Below, piece after piece: positions 1-10,594 of a stretch of DNA of 64,000 nucleotides (within the stretch, counting starts at the first letter, position 1; every line of letters begins with the position of its first letter). Made by a program: the position numbers and the translations under genes. The DNA is taken from NCBI RefSeq assembly GCF_026262505.1, contig NC_067207.1, positions 31,774,082 to 31,838,081 of the forward strand. Direction: 5' to 3'. The DNA is from Trichomonas vaginalis G3. Lineage: Eukaryota; Parabasalia; Trichomonadida; Trichomonadidae. A model generated the notes under the pieces. It had not been told where the DNA came from. It ran no database searches and saw nothing but the letters and a program-made list of their open reading frames with translations.

Positions 1-232
1 TGACATGATTATACTTTTTTATGATTACCTGATTTATTCATTTTAGAATAAATAGAATCAAGCTTTGTTAATCAAAACTTTAAAAAGCCCGCCAAAAAAA
101 AAATTCACAGAAAATAAGCGAAAATAGATTTAAAACAATACTCAAAGATATATTTTCATATGATATGTAATAATATACCTCTCATGCCGTCCTGGAACTA
201 TTAAATACCAAAATAATTGAATGAAAAATAAT

Positions 233-290
233 CGTTTTTATAGCTCAGCTGTTAAGCTTGTAAGCCCTGGTTCGAACCATAATGATGTAC
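233..290 (+). other. tRNA-derived remnant with Pol III A and B boxes
   Basis: TAGCTCAGCTG at 241-251 matches the tRNA A box (TRGCNNAGYNGG). GGTTCGAACC at 269-278 matches the B box, and a T-rich run follows near 294. Only 28 nt separate the start of the A box from the B box, against about 44 in a normal tRNA, so the anticodon arm is missing. It is best read as a truncated tRNA pseudogene or the head of a tRNA-derived repeat. It could also be chance in AT-rich DNA, although both boxes are good matches. Confidence 0.35.
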
Positions 291-899
291 GACATTTTTT
301 TTCTTTTTAAATTTAAATTGCCTTAAATGCTGGTAACCAATATAAGGACTTATTATGTGAATGTATTTAAAATTAAACTTACAAATTCCAAATAATAATA
401 TTTGAAATTTTATACTAATGATTTTTATTATTATCAAATCTTCTAATTATGGTTCGATTATTGCGAATAAAATTATTCACTCACTTATTGCACGAAATTG
501 TTTAGAATTTAATCAGATTTTTTATCAGGTCCGCATTTTAAGGGTCTTTGATTTATAAATAATATAATCTTATCAAATTAGAGCTTATCAATATCATAAA
601 ACCGAATACACTTATTTTCTTTTAATATAATTTTATCTAATTACTTTATTTATTTATGAATTCTTATAATACAATTAGAATATTATCCGAAAATACGAAT
701 AAAGCAAGAAAACGGAATGATTCATAATATTTCTGATCAATCAACATAAAACTCCAAAACCAAATGTATTTGATCCAAGTTCATACTTTGATATTGATTA
801 TTTTATCAATACATAATATATAATATCAATTATCTTCTTCCAATGATTAGTCAAACTTTATATACAATCAAAATATGCAAAAAAGAAAAAATTAAAACT

Positions 900-983
900 C
901 CAAATTTTGTATCGAACCTGCGTCCTTAGTTTTGCCAAATAGGGAGATTTCCCACTATACTATGCTAGGTGACGGACCCTGCC
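900..983 (-). other. degenerate tRNA-like sequence
   Basis: Read on the minus strand there is TAGCATAGTATAGTGG (951-966), like an A box with D-loop. It is followed about 49 nt after the box start by GGTTCGATAC (909-918), like a B box. The acceptor and T stems do not pair properly, so this is not a functional tRNA. It may be a tRNA pseudogene or tRNA-derived repeat. Confidence 0.25.
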
Positions 984-1587
984 AAATTTTCTAGTATAAG
1001 ATGAGTTTCACCAGAATGAAGCTGGTTTGCCAATTTAAGCCAACAAAAATTAAGAAAGCTTTTTGTTTCTTCCGATCTAGCAACCCATGGACTTTGAACC
1101 ACTAAAATCTTGAAAGATATTGATTTGGTAGTACTCGTAGTTATATATTTTTATGTTTAAATTGATATTTATATAAATTGTAAAATATTCAATTATTCCA
1201 TGATATGTTTCCTTTTATGGCTTGCAAATATCATTTTAATAAAGATAAATATACACTAGATTTTATAACTTTTCCAAAATTTTGCATATTAATGAAGAAT
1301 CAAAAGTAATCTGAATGTTATGTATGATAAATCCATAACAATCAGTTTCCTCTAGTGTTACATTCCAATGTATATGTTATTTGAGATTGTTTTTAATGAA
1401 TAATTAAAATATTTGAATATATAATTATGCAAATATCATATTTTTCTTTTAAGACTTTATCCACGTATTTACTACCTAGGGCTGTACAAAATCGAGAAAA
1501 ACATTGCCGTGCGGTAATATAGGGTCAAAAAAATTGCGCCTCGGCGGCTCCGCCGCCTCGGCACTATTAAGTGCGCATTATATTTAA

Positions 1588-1676
1588 TATGTCCTTCTTT
1601 TTTTTTCTTTTTTTTTCTTCTTCTTTTCCTTTCCTTCTTCCTCTCCTTCCTCTTCTTTCCTTCTCCTTCTCTTTTT
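1588..1676 (+). repeat. polypyrimidine tract
   Basis: Nearly uninterrupted C/T run of about 90 bases on the plus strand. The complementary strand reads as a lysine/arginine-rich frame that is only a consequence of the purine bias. Confidence 0.8.
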
Positions 1677-2012
1677 ACAACAAGGTCGAAGATCTTCGAA
1701 TTTGATTGTTGGAAAAGCATCTATTTCAGATAAAGGATGCCTTTCTCACAGTCAACATACGAGGGTCCTGGCTGAAACGTTCTCAAAAAGCCTGAGATGG
1801 TAATTCTCTGATCACTCATAGCTGGGCAGGTAGTCATTGCTGACAATACCTGTCTTTATGCATGCACGCTTTCATGTATATGGGTTTACACTATCAATTC
1901 GCAAAGTTGTTCCGAATTCTTCCAAAATGGAAGGACCCGAAACAACTTTGCTTGTTAACGATACAGACGCATTACTTTGCATTGATACTGTGCTGAGTTG
2001 TGTAGAAAGTTT

Positions 2013-2432
2013 GATTAGAGTTGTTTTGTTCTGGTATCTCTCATCTTCTGATGAGAGAAATCAAAGCAAACAACTCTAATGAATTTGTTTTCACTCATTT
2101 GTATGTAGGTTTTTAGTTCGATTGGAGCTGCTTCATAATGAGATCTTCATCAATTGATGAGGGAGATCATAACAAAGCAGCTCTAATGTATATTGCTCGT
2201 ATTAACCGGGTTGTAATGCGTTGTAACGTCAGCTTGTAGTTCGTTTGGGCCACTTCACATTGAGATGAGAAGAAATGATTAAAGACTCTGAAAGGCTTTG
2301 GCCGTTGATGTTGTAATCGCATTACTTGGAACTAGCTGGATGCTAAGCTGTGTAGAATGTTCGATTAGAGCTGTTTTGATATGATTTTTCTCATAATAAG
2401 ATTGGAGGAATCATAGCAAAACAACTCTAATG
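2013..2432 (+). repeat. three equal-length hairpin repeats
   Basis: Three imperfect palindromes of 69, 69 and 70 nt lie at 2013-2081, 2120-2188 and 2363-2432. Each begins GATTAGAG or GATTGGAG and ends CTCTAATG, with arms such as AGAGTTGTTTTG and CAAACAACTCT. Loops differ but also tend to self-pair (CTCTCATC with GATGAGAG in the first). Flanks of the first and third are direct repeats (TGTGTAGAA before, TTGTATGTAG after). A weaker relative seems to lie near 2237-2300 and another near 2472-2540. Conserved length and ends with differing loops suggest a real repeated unit of unknown function. Confidence 0.55.
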
Positions 2433-2852
2433 GGTTTACCATCATCTACTTGTATGTAGATGTTTGGGAAATTGTCTTGTTAATCGATTTTCGAGATGAC
2501 TTTCAAATGCTATCATCAAATGACAAACAAGTCTAAGATTTCTCGACAATACATCAAATCATGATGTTTGTAAGTGCGATGAGATTAGAGTTTTTGAAGG
2601 AATGACAAGAGAAGTAGGGAAGCTCGGCGAATGCCGAGCAAATTAAAAATTAACGTATGGATTAAATTTTAAGAGGAATTCAATTTTAATTACGGGTTGT
2701 TCAAATATTGATTAATATAAATTTATTAATAAGAATAAACAATTTTTGTTTTTGAATTTATTCAATTTATAGCTTTACATATAGTTTCAAAATTGTACAA
2801 CTATGATTATTTCAACAAAAAATATCTTACTTTTTCAATTCACTTTCACCCG

Positions 2853-3109
2853 CACTTTTTCCGTAATTCAAATTTCAACATTATGTATTTTAATTCCTTA
2901 TAGTATTTTTAACATAATTAATCAAATAATAATTGGAAGTTCTGAACTCACTTTTTCCGTAATTCAAAATCAAAAATATGAATAATATATCTATTTATTA
3001 TATACTAATGCTATTTTCAACTAGAAGTGAGGTACGGTAATCTTACGGATTCCCGTAACTCAATTTTACGGAAAAAGTGCAGTAAACTACTCAATTTACG
3101 GAAAAAGTG
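2853..3109. repeat. short inverted repeats around CACTTTTTCCGTAA
   Basis: CACTTTTTCCGTAATTCAAA occurs at 2853-2872 and 2949-2968. Its inverse core TTACGGAAAAAGTG occurs at 3066-3079 and 3096-3109. The two pairs face each other, so this could be the ends of a small decayed element. No gene is seen between 2646 and 3600. Confidence 0.4.
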
Positions 3110-4617
3110 TCGTAAACTATTGATGTGGCGGTAAAATCACGGTAATTCACGGAAAGCTATATGCGAAAATTTGAAATTATACAAAATCGAGCAAAACACT
3201 TTTAAATAGGTTGTTCTCGTATTTAAAATACTATTCCCAGATTTATTGTCGTCAGAATATTTCCAAATTTTTGCCGATTACAAAAATGATTTACAAAGCA
3301 TATTTTTTAATCTAAAAAATTCCTAAAAAAGGAACCGGTGTGCGGAAACCTCGGTAAATTACCGCGGTTCCCGTTGGGACTGCCATAATTACTACCAATA
3401 ATTAAATCTATCTGCTGTATTAAAATTCTATAAAACTCGAATTCCATTGAAAAATAAAAGTTTATTAAAAAACAAATAATTTTTTCTATGTTTTTATTTT
3501 GCTTATATTTTATAATCGTAAGTTAATTTTGACTATGGTAGGGGTTATATTATAACATACCAAAAGCACAAGGAATTCTATCAGAGAGGCCTTTTTGGTA
3601 GAGATGTGAAAACTTAAATTTTATAATCCCTGGGATGCACTTTCTTCGATTTTTTTTAAATTTTTGGGATAAATTTTGACATCTTTTTTTTTTGCTGGCG
3701 ACCCCCCCCCGTTTAGGGCATCAAAAAAACATGTTGTTTCGTTTCAAGATCGGGATATGTTGTGAACCCGACTTCTTTCATTAATGAAGTGATTTCTTAA
3801 GTTGAATAAAAACAAATTTGATTGAAATTCATACAAAATTTCTTTTTATCATTATTATTTAAGATGCTTTTTTATGTTGAATTGTTAATTTTTTTATTTC
3901 CACCTGGGATATTTTGAATTGGGCTAGCCCAATCCCACCTCTCAATTTTCTCTCAATTGGGCAATGGGGATCCCATATAAAATGTATTGTAACAAAATTT
4001 TACATGCATAATATAGTACAATTAAACAACATTCTAAAAATATTAAATTCACATCATTTACTTGAAGATTTTATATTTTCAACAAAAATTAATACAATAA
4101 TTACATTAAATTGAGGAGATTTATAATATTTATTATAAATTAAAATATTATTACTCATTAATTTGTTGAAATATTGCATTTTAGTGGTAAAAATTAAAAT
4201 TTAAGTTTACATGGAGAAAAAAAATTTTTAAATTCCAAAAAAAAATTCAATTGGGATAACGATAGGGACAAAAATTTAGAATCCCCATATGCTTGGGATA
4301 AAATCACATGACTACTTTTTGGGCTATCATTAACCTACCTCTGACTGACCATTTTATTCAATCAATAAGCATTGTTATAGTGTGATAATTACGATTTTTC
4401 ATTTTCCCAATAATTTAAATTTCAATGGAAGAACCGAATTTCGTATTGTAATAAACAGAAATTCATCAAAAGTGACAGCTCTCAATTTTTTGACATTTGT
4501 AAATTCTAAATTGAATGAGAAAAATGAAATAATACTAAGCATAATACAATATTCTAGATTTAATTATAATTAGGAAAAAGTTAGTTTTGAGAGTACTTTT
4601 CATAGGCATATAGAATG
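3110..4617. other. intergenic DNA, no gene seen
   Basis: AT-rich sequence with short open frames (for example 3914-4114 and 4382-4573) that have no recognisable protein features. A C-run lies at about 3703-3711. Nothing else can be supported. Confidence 0.5.
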
Positions 4618-5537
4618 AAATCTTCTGAAAAATAATATCACATAAACTCATATTATTTTCTAATATATAACTATTTTATATAAAAATCAAATTCAATGAT
4701 CTTAAAAGCGAAGGATAAACCTCAAAATTTACGAATATAATGAGTGGGAATATAATGCTTATCTATCATAAAACCATATGAAATATCAATTTTGCTTTAC
4801 GCCTAATTTTTGACGACAATTAGCAAAAAATGTTAAATGTTAACACTCAGTCCATTTGAATATGAAAAATAAAATTGACTTTGATTAAATGTTTTTATTT
4901 ATCATGCAATTCTTCTTGCGACCAAAGAGTTGAATAAAAGTTCAAAAAATAAGATAGCTTAAAAAATAATATACGGTAGTGTTTACTAATAGATGAATAG
5001 TATATAAATTCTATTAAAATGGATTTGATCCAAAAAAATATATAAATTTGATCATAAATAAAATCGTTTTAAATTACTTCTTCATTTAAATTATAACAAT
5101 ATTTTTTTTTTTATATTTTTTTTAGATCAAATCCATTTTAATAGAATTTATATACTATTCATCTATTAGTAAACACTACCGTATATTATTTTTTAAGCTA
5201 TCTTATTTTTGAACTTTTATTCAACTCTTTGGTCGCAAGAAGAATTGCATGATAAATAAAAACATTTAATCAAAGTCAATTTTATTTTTCATATTCAAAT
5301 GGACTGAGTGTTAACATTTAACATTTTTTGCTAATTGTCGTCAAAAATTAGGCGTAAAGCAAAAATTGATATTTCATATGGTTTTATGATAGATAAGCAT
5401 TATATTCCCACTCATTATATTCGTAAATTTTGAGGTTTATCCTTCGCTTTTAAGATCATTGAATTTGATTTTTATATAAAATAGTTATATATTAGAAAAT
5501 AATATGAGTTTATGTGATATTATTTTTCAGAAGATTT
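4618..5537. repeat. 0.9-kb palindrome: two 425-bp inverted arms
   Basis: The left arm (about 4618-5040) and right arm (about 5113-5537) are reverse complements with only scattered differences, separated by roughly 70 bp of AT-rich spacer. There is no open frame and no clear target duplication outside the arms. The structure ends about 120 bp upstream of the acyltransferase start codon. It may be a foldback transposon, an inverted duplication, or an assembly or replication artefact. Confidence 0.85.
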
Positions 5538-5659
5538 TGTGTTCTTCTTCAAAATTTTATTTTTTTATTAAAAAGAATCTTTACAAAATGCTATTTCATA
5601 AACAAATAAATGGAATAGCATTTTTTTTCTGAACGATATACCATTTTTTTGATAATCTG

Positions 5660-6991
5660 ATGAGTCTTCTCGATATTTTGAAGAACTTATCGACTGTCGA
5701 ATTATATATGTTTATATCAGCATTCCTCTATCCAATGGCTCGCTTTGTATTCCCACATATCAAAAGCAAATACATAAATGCGTTAATTCATATTATTTAT
5801 GGTAATATCCTTTCATTTGCTTTATTCGGCATTAAGGATTCACTTATCATGGTTGCATTCATTATTATTTCTTACTTTTTGCTCTTCTTACCACCATGGA
5901 TCGCTGGATTTATCGGATTTTCCATGACCATGGCCACACATGTTTATATTGTCCTCCAAGGTGTCTCTTGGGCCCTTGACATAACAGGCCTCTCCATGGT
6001 TTGTTTCCAAAAGGTCTTTTCATTGGCCTGGAACCTTTATGACGGCAAACGCCTTCAAGAGAAGAAAGAAGTAAGGAAGAGAGCATCCCAGTTAGCCGTC
6101 TTCGAACGCCCGAACATTTTTATCTACTGCGCTTATTTAATTACTCCTTATGGAGGATTTACAAATCCTTTCATCGAATTCAAGGTATTCGACTACATGC
6201 TCAATATTGGCAACCGCAAGGAGCCTCTCACATCAGAAGACAAGTATTTGGCCTTGAAAAGGTTCATTGAAGCTTATCTTCTCTCAGGATTCGTCGCAGT
6301 TACTATGAAATACATGGTTTGGGAGAACTACGAGTTCCAGTGGTACCTAAACCTTAACATTGTCCTCAAATGTTTCGCAATTGCTGCATTAACTGCATTT
6401 TCAGTTACAAGATACTATTGTTCATGGTGGGTTGTCGAATCCGGGTATTACGCGTTCGGTCTCGCATCTTCCAACCTCTACGATAACGTCAAATACGAAA
6501 TTTCGAACTTATCTCTCCTCGAAGTTCTTGATTCACGTTCATGCCAGGACTGGATGAGAAGATGGAACCATACCACACATCTTTTCTTCAAGAACTACCT
6601 CTACGCGAGACTTATGGCCCAAGGATTTTCATCCGCCTTCGGAAACTTCGCAGTTTTCTTTGTTTCAATGGCATGGCATGGCTGCAGACCAGTCTACTTC
6701 CTCTTGTTACCTGAATCATTCCTTATTATGGAAGCAGACAGAGTTTTCTGCAGAAAATTCCCGGCAAAGAACATTTTCTGGATATTAATTCATGATATCT
6801 TTGTTTGCACAACAATGTTGTACTGCACTTCGACGTGGTTCTATCCTTGGGTCCATAATTTCATCTATGTCAGGAAATCTGTTTACTGCTTGCCAACTGT
6901 TTTCTCTATTTTGATGTTCTTTGCTCTCAAGTTCGTTAAAACACCAAAGAAACCAGAAGAAATCAAACAAAAGGAAACAAAAGCTGAATAA
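5660..6991 (+). CDS. MBOAT-family lysophospholipid acyltransferase
   Basis: A 443-residue multi-pass membrane protein, probably in the endoplasmic reticulum, re-acylating lysophospholipids with acyl-CoA (Lands cycle). Hydrophobic segments fill the N-terminal 110 residues and recur to about residue 425. The MBOAT signature is present: WNHTTHLFFKNY begins at W302, and the catalytic-type histidine is H340 in SMAWHGCRP. These match the two conserved active-site regions of the LPLAT branch (MBOAT1/2/5/7, yeast Ale1). Length is typical of that branch. The ATG at 5660 is the first in frame and opens directly into a hydrophobic helix. The charged lysine/glutamate-rich tail is cytosolic by inference. 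Codon use is richer in GC than the surroundings, as expected of an expressed host gene. The exact lysolipid substrate cannot be read from sequence. Confidence 0.88.
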   Translation: MSLLDILKNLSTVELYMFISAFLYPMARFVFPHIKSKYINALIHIIYGNILSFALFGIKDSLIMVAFIIISYFLLFLPPWIAGFIGFSMTMATHVYIVLQGVSWALDITGLSMVCFQKVFSLAWNLYDGKRLQEKKEVRKRASQLAVFERPNIFIYCAYLITPYGGFTNPFIEFKVFDYMLNIGNRKEPLTSEDKYLALKRFIEAYLLSGFVAVTMKYMVWENYEFQWYLNLNIVLKCFAIAALTAFSVTRYYCSWWVVESGYYAFGLASSNLYDNVKYEISNLSLLEVLDSRSCQDWMRRWNHTTHLFFKNYLYARLMAQGFSSAFGNFAVFFVSMAWHGCRPVYFLLLPESFLIMEADRVFCRKFPAKNIFWILIHDIFVCTTMLYCTSTWFYPWVHNFIYVRKSVYCLPTVFSILMFFALKFVKTPKKPEEIKQKETKAE

Positions 6992-7193
6992 TTTTATTTT
7001 ATTATTTTTTGTTTATCTATTAAAGATCATTTTCATAGAATCTCTGTTAAAGAATGTAATGTTTTTAAAAATGTTAATATCATTGAAAGTGAAAGATATA
7101 ATGTTAATGATTTTTTAATTGAATTATTTTGACTACAAACCGTAAAAAAATATTTTTTTGAATTCAAATTTAGATAAAACAACTTCATATTAA

Positions 7194-8123
7194 TTCAATA
7201 TTAGATCCCAAGAATATTCATGCAGATTAGACTGTAACCCGTATGAAATTAATCTATCCAAAGGTGAATATTATATTGAATCATGGGGTGCTGCAGGTGG
7301 CGGCACAGAATCTGAAGCAGGACGTGGTGGCTATACAGCAGGAAACATAAGTTTTGATTCTGATAAAAAAATTTATGTTGTTGTTGGTTGTCGAGGAGAA
7401 AATGCAACTAACAGCGGATATAATAAACTTACAATCAAAAAAGGTGGTTGCGGTGGTGGAGGTAATGGAGGTAAGGGTTCTGCAAAAATTCGAGGTTATG
7501 CTGCAGGCTCAGGTGGTGGAGGTGCGACATCAGTTTATCTCATAAAAGGTGACACAAGTTCACGAATTATGGTCTCGGCTGGTGGTGGCGGAGGCTATGA
7601 ATGGTGTAGTGGTGGCCATGCAGGCGGATTAGTTGGAGGAAATTCAGTTGGTAAAGTGTACACAGCATATGAAGCAACACAAACAAGAGGTAACGTAAAC
7701 GGAATAGGTGACAATGGCTACTCTAAAGATGATGTTCAAAATGGTGGAGGTCAAGGAAACTGCGGTTGTGGTGGCGGTTATTATGGAGGGAAGACATCCG
7801 AACACGAAGGATTTGAGTCAGATGTAGGAGGTAGTGGTGGAAGTTCCTACATTTCCGGCCATCCGAAGTGTTTACTTCATAGTTCGGGGTTCAAGTTTTC
7901 TAATACAAAGATGCTAGCAGGAAATGAACGCATACCTCTTCCATCGGGAGACTATGCAATTGGTAACTATGGTGATGGTTATGTTAGAATTCAAAATTTT
8001 AGATTTTCAGAAAAAAATGTTGCCAGTCGAATTCAAAATTTGAGGTATTTTTTTAGAAGTTTCTCGAAAATATTCCAGAAAATTCTCATGAATCAAATGC
8101 TATTTATAAACTTACGTAAATAA
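7194..8123 (+). pseudogene. partial glycine-rich (ALK-type) surface protein copy
   Basis: The frame is open from 7194 but has no ATG at the position where the intact neighbour (9387-10310) starts, so the N-terminus is missing. From about residue 30 it carries the glycine-rich domain (WGAAGGG, repeated GGGG blocks, GGSSYISGH). Positions about 7290-7850 are almost base-for-base identical to 9530-10090. After GDGYVRI the C-terminus changes to an unrelated basic, aromatic tail. It is a recently duplicated or gene-converted, 5'-truncated copy. The first in-frame ATG is at 7569, in the middle of the domain. Confidence 0.75.
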
Positions 8124-8178
8124 TATATCTATGAAAATTCAAGTGTGCAGGGGGTAACACCTCGGACTGAAGGGACAA

Positions 8179-8242
8179 TTGAAAATTCCCTATAAAATAT
8201 ACTTAAAGCATAAAATAAGTATATTTTATAGGGAATTTTCAA
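8179..8242. repeat. perfect 27-bp inverted repeat (hairpin)
   Basis: Arms 8179-8205 and 8216-8242 are exact reverse complements around a 10-nt loop. TTCAAGTGTGC recurs just before (about 8139) and at the end of the hairpin (about 8237). It lies 55 bp after the partial glycine-rich frame, and the hairpin is followed by a T run, so a transcript 3'-end role is possible but unproven. Confidence 0.75.
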
Positions 8243-8417
8243 GTGTGCTTTTTTTAAATGATCCTATGTTCAAATTTGACATGAAATATTTTAAATGAAA
8301 AATGTCATACAAATCATGAATACTAATCAATATAGAGTACCCGAAATATGTTGTAGACAACGTAAAAAGTTGTAGACATCTTTATACAGTGTGTTTACAT
8401 TACAATTTTTTTCTTAA

Positions 8418-9194
8418 GGATGCCGGAAAGTGAAGTGAAAGCTATTATAAAAACAACACTTTTCAAACTCATAAAATGATTTTTATTTTGTTTTGTTTAT
8501 ATGAGTATAAACCGTAAGTGATGATGTATCATAGTATCATATTTAAACTAAGCGAAATCGATGTTTATGATTATAAGGCTATCGAAAACATACAAAAATT
8601 ATACAAAATTTTTAAAATCTGGAAAGAAAAAAGTGCATTTATCTCAAAATATGAGCATTGAAAATAAACTTTGTTCTGTAAAACTTTTAGTATAACTATT
8701 GAAATTTTTTGTTTAATGTATCTCACTGGCTTAAACACAATATTGGAGGACTAGATACAAATCTAATTAAACTTTGAATGTGACCATTTCGACTGGAAAC
8801 CACTACCATTGGGTTTGTTCCCTAATGGTAATTAGCAGAATCCAGTGAGATGGTAGTGCAATCTGTCTTAGTTTTGAAGTTACTCACTAATTGCATCTCG
8901 ACACTTTTTAACAAGTGCCAAATGTTTTCTATAAAATATCTAGTATCTTGTACCTAGATATCATTTCTGGAGTATCAGCCCCTGCCATGGAATAACCAGG
9001 GACTAGATAGGTGCGCAAGTTTGAAAATTGCGAAACAGTTTTCTTCATACTGGAAGTATCCAAGACCTCAATATCATAGAAATAAAAACCTTAGTATATA
9101 CACTACTAATATATGTTTCAATATCATTAATATCTTTACTACAAATGAGTTATGAGCAATACTCGAAATCGCGTCACCTCACTTTCCAGCACCC
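8418..9194. mobile_element. 777-bp non-autonomous TTAA-flanked element (type A)
   Basis: The ends are inverted repeats of about 21-25 bp: GGATGCCGGAAAGTGAAGTGA on the left and, reverse-complemented, GGGTGCTGGAAAGTGAGGTGA on the right. Both ends abut TTAA (8414-8417 and 9195-9198). No coding frame is present inside. TTAA duplication with short terminal repeats is the hallmark of piggyBac-type transposition, so this is probably a non-autonomous derivative. The transposase source is not in the window. It separates the partial and full glycine-rich copies. Confidence 0.75.
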
Positions 9195-9386
9195 TTAATA
9201 ATGCAAAAAATTCTAGATTTTCATCTTCCAAAATTTTATTATTTACAAACTTACCTAAAAATCACTTAAATAAATTACATAATTTCATAAAAATTATCAC
9301 TTAAATATTTAACCTTAAACGTGGATAAAGAAGCCGACATTATTTTGAATATGGAATCTGCCATTTACTCTTAAATTAACATTAAA

Positions 9387-10310
9387 ATGATCTACATATT
9401 ATTAGAACTATCATCAGCTATTGAAAAAAGAATAGAATATGAATATAAGCTTAATTGCAATCAAAGCTGTCAACCTTACGAAATGAATCTTAAAAAAGGA
9501 AGTTATTATTTTGAAGCATGGGGAGCTGCAGGTGGCGGCACAGAATCTGAAGCAGGACGTGGTGGCTATACAGCAGGAAACATAAGTTTTGATTCTGATA
9601 AAAAAATTTATGTTGTTGTTGGTTGTCGAGGAGAAAATGCAACTAACAGCGGATATAATAAACTTACAATCAAAAAAGGTGGTTGCGGTGGTGGAGGTAA
9701 TGGAGGTAAGGGTTCTGCAAAAATTCGAGGTTATGCTGCAGGCTCAGGTGGTGGAGGTGCGACATCAGTTTATCTCATAAAAGGTGACACAAGTTCACGA
9801 ATTATGGTCTCGGCTGGTGGTGGCGGAGGCTATGAATGGTGTAGTGGTGGCCATGCAGGCGGATTAGTTGGAGGAAATTCAGTTGGTAAAGTGTACACAG
9901 CATATGAAGCAACACAAACAAGAGGTAACGTAAACGGAATAGGTGACAATGGCTACTCTAAAGATGATGTTCAAAATGGTGGAGGTCAAGGAAACTGCGG
10001 TTGTGGTGGCGGTTATTATGGAGGGAAGACATCCGAACACGAAGGATATCAGTCAGATGTAGGAGGTAGTGGTGGAAGTTCCTACATTTCAGGCCACAAT
10101 GGCTGTACTTCACATCGTTCTGGTTACCAGTTTTCTAATACAAAGATGCTAGCAGGAAATGAACGCATACCTCTTCCATCCGGAGAATATGCAACTGGTA
10201 ACTATGGTGATGGTTACTTTAGAATAAGCTGCGTGAAATGGAACAATGTGCCAGCAACACAAGAACCGATAGATTACATGAATAAACCTCGAATATTCAA
10301 ACGCGGATAA
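9387..10310 (+). CDS. glycine-rich surface protein, ALK/LTK GRD-like
   Basis: A 307-residue protein with a short hydrophobic N-terminus (residues 1-12), then a cysteine-containing beta segment (CNQSCQPYEMNL). Next comes the WGAAGGG entry to a glycine-rich domain with GGGG blocks at roughly residues 100, 125, 145 and 205. The domain closes with GGSSYISGHNGC and GNYGDGYFRI. The order matches the glycine-rich domain of ALK/LTK receptors (Pfam Gly_rich), which is expanded in trichomonads. No transmembrane helix is obvious at the C-terminus, so the protein may be secreted. The ATG at 9387 is genuine and precedes the hydrophobic stretch. It shares a nearly identical 560-bp block with the partial copy upstream. 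Ligand and role are unknown. Confidence 0.72.
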   Translation: MIYILLELSSAIEKRIEYEYKLNCNQSCQPYEMNLKKGSYYFEAWGAAGGGTESEAGRGGYTAGNISFDSDKKIYVVVGCRGENATNSGYNKLTIKKGGCGGGGNGGKGSAKIRGYAAGSGGGGATSVYLIKGDTSSRIMVSAGGGGGYEWCSGGHAGGLVGGNSVGKVYTAYEATQTRGNVNGIGDNGYSKDDVQNGGGQGNCGCGGGYYGGKTSEHEGYQSDVGGSGGSSYISGHNGCTSHRSGYQFSNTKMLAGNERIPLPSGEYATGNYGDGYFRISCVKWNNVPATQEPIDYMNKPRIFKRG

Positions 10311-10594
10311 ATTTTATTTGTAAATTGTAATTTTACCATGATGAATAAAATTTTTGTTCGCCGTAGTGAGAATCTGCCAATAGAAAATGTATTTGTATGG
10401 TGCATTTATATGACTTCTAGTTTATTATGGCTTGGAATATTGAAAAAAAAAGTGTGAAATTTTAAGATCGCAAAGGTGCATTTGCAACTGAATAACATAT
10501 CTTTCAATTCTATTGTTTACATCTCAAAGGACCCTTTGGGACAGTTTTGAGTTATTTTAATAAAAATCAGACTGGGTAAATGAATTGTTAATAT

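Larger units (their letters stand above)
1..1480. other. AT-rich intergenic DNA, no gene seen
   Basis: No open frame of convincing composition lies here. The stretch is strongly AT-rich with poly-A and poly-T runs. The only structured parts are two tRNA-like box pairs (about 233-290 and 900-983), annotated separately. Confidence 0.6.
1481..2645. other. GC-richer non-coding island with repeated hairpins
   Basis: Base composition rises clearly above the flanks. The island starts with a GC palindrome (CGGCGG-CT-CCGCCG, 1542-1555). It continues through a polypyrimidine tract and a series of hairpin units, and ends with a short hairpin GCTCGGC-GAAT-GCCGAGC (2622-2639). An 80-codon open frame at 1837-2079 overlaps the first hairpin and has no recognisable domain, so I do not call it a gene. 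The whole island could be a degenerate mobile element or a structured non-coding RNA locus. Confidence 0.4.

Noticed and set aside
900-983. Functional tRNA gene
   Set aside because: The acceptor and T stems do not pair and no anticodon arm can be drawn, so only a remnant is listed.
1472-1720. Lysine/arginine-rich frame on the minus strand
   Set aside because: It is only the translation of the polypyrimidine tract; low-complexity composition explains it.
1837-2079. 80-codon open frame in the GC-richer island
   Set aside because: It overlaps the first hairpin repeat, has no domain or family resemblance, and its length is expected by chance where AT content drops.
3597-4312. Possible transposon with GTAGAGATGTGA-like ends
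   Set aside because: The inverted similarity between the two ends is weak, with several mismatches and no target duplication, so it was not called.
10311-10594. Possible further TTAA element end near 10540
   Set aside because: The sequence ACCCTTTGGGAC resembles the GGGTGC end only loosely and lacks the TTAA flank.
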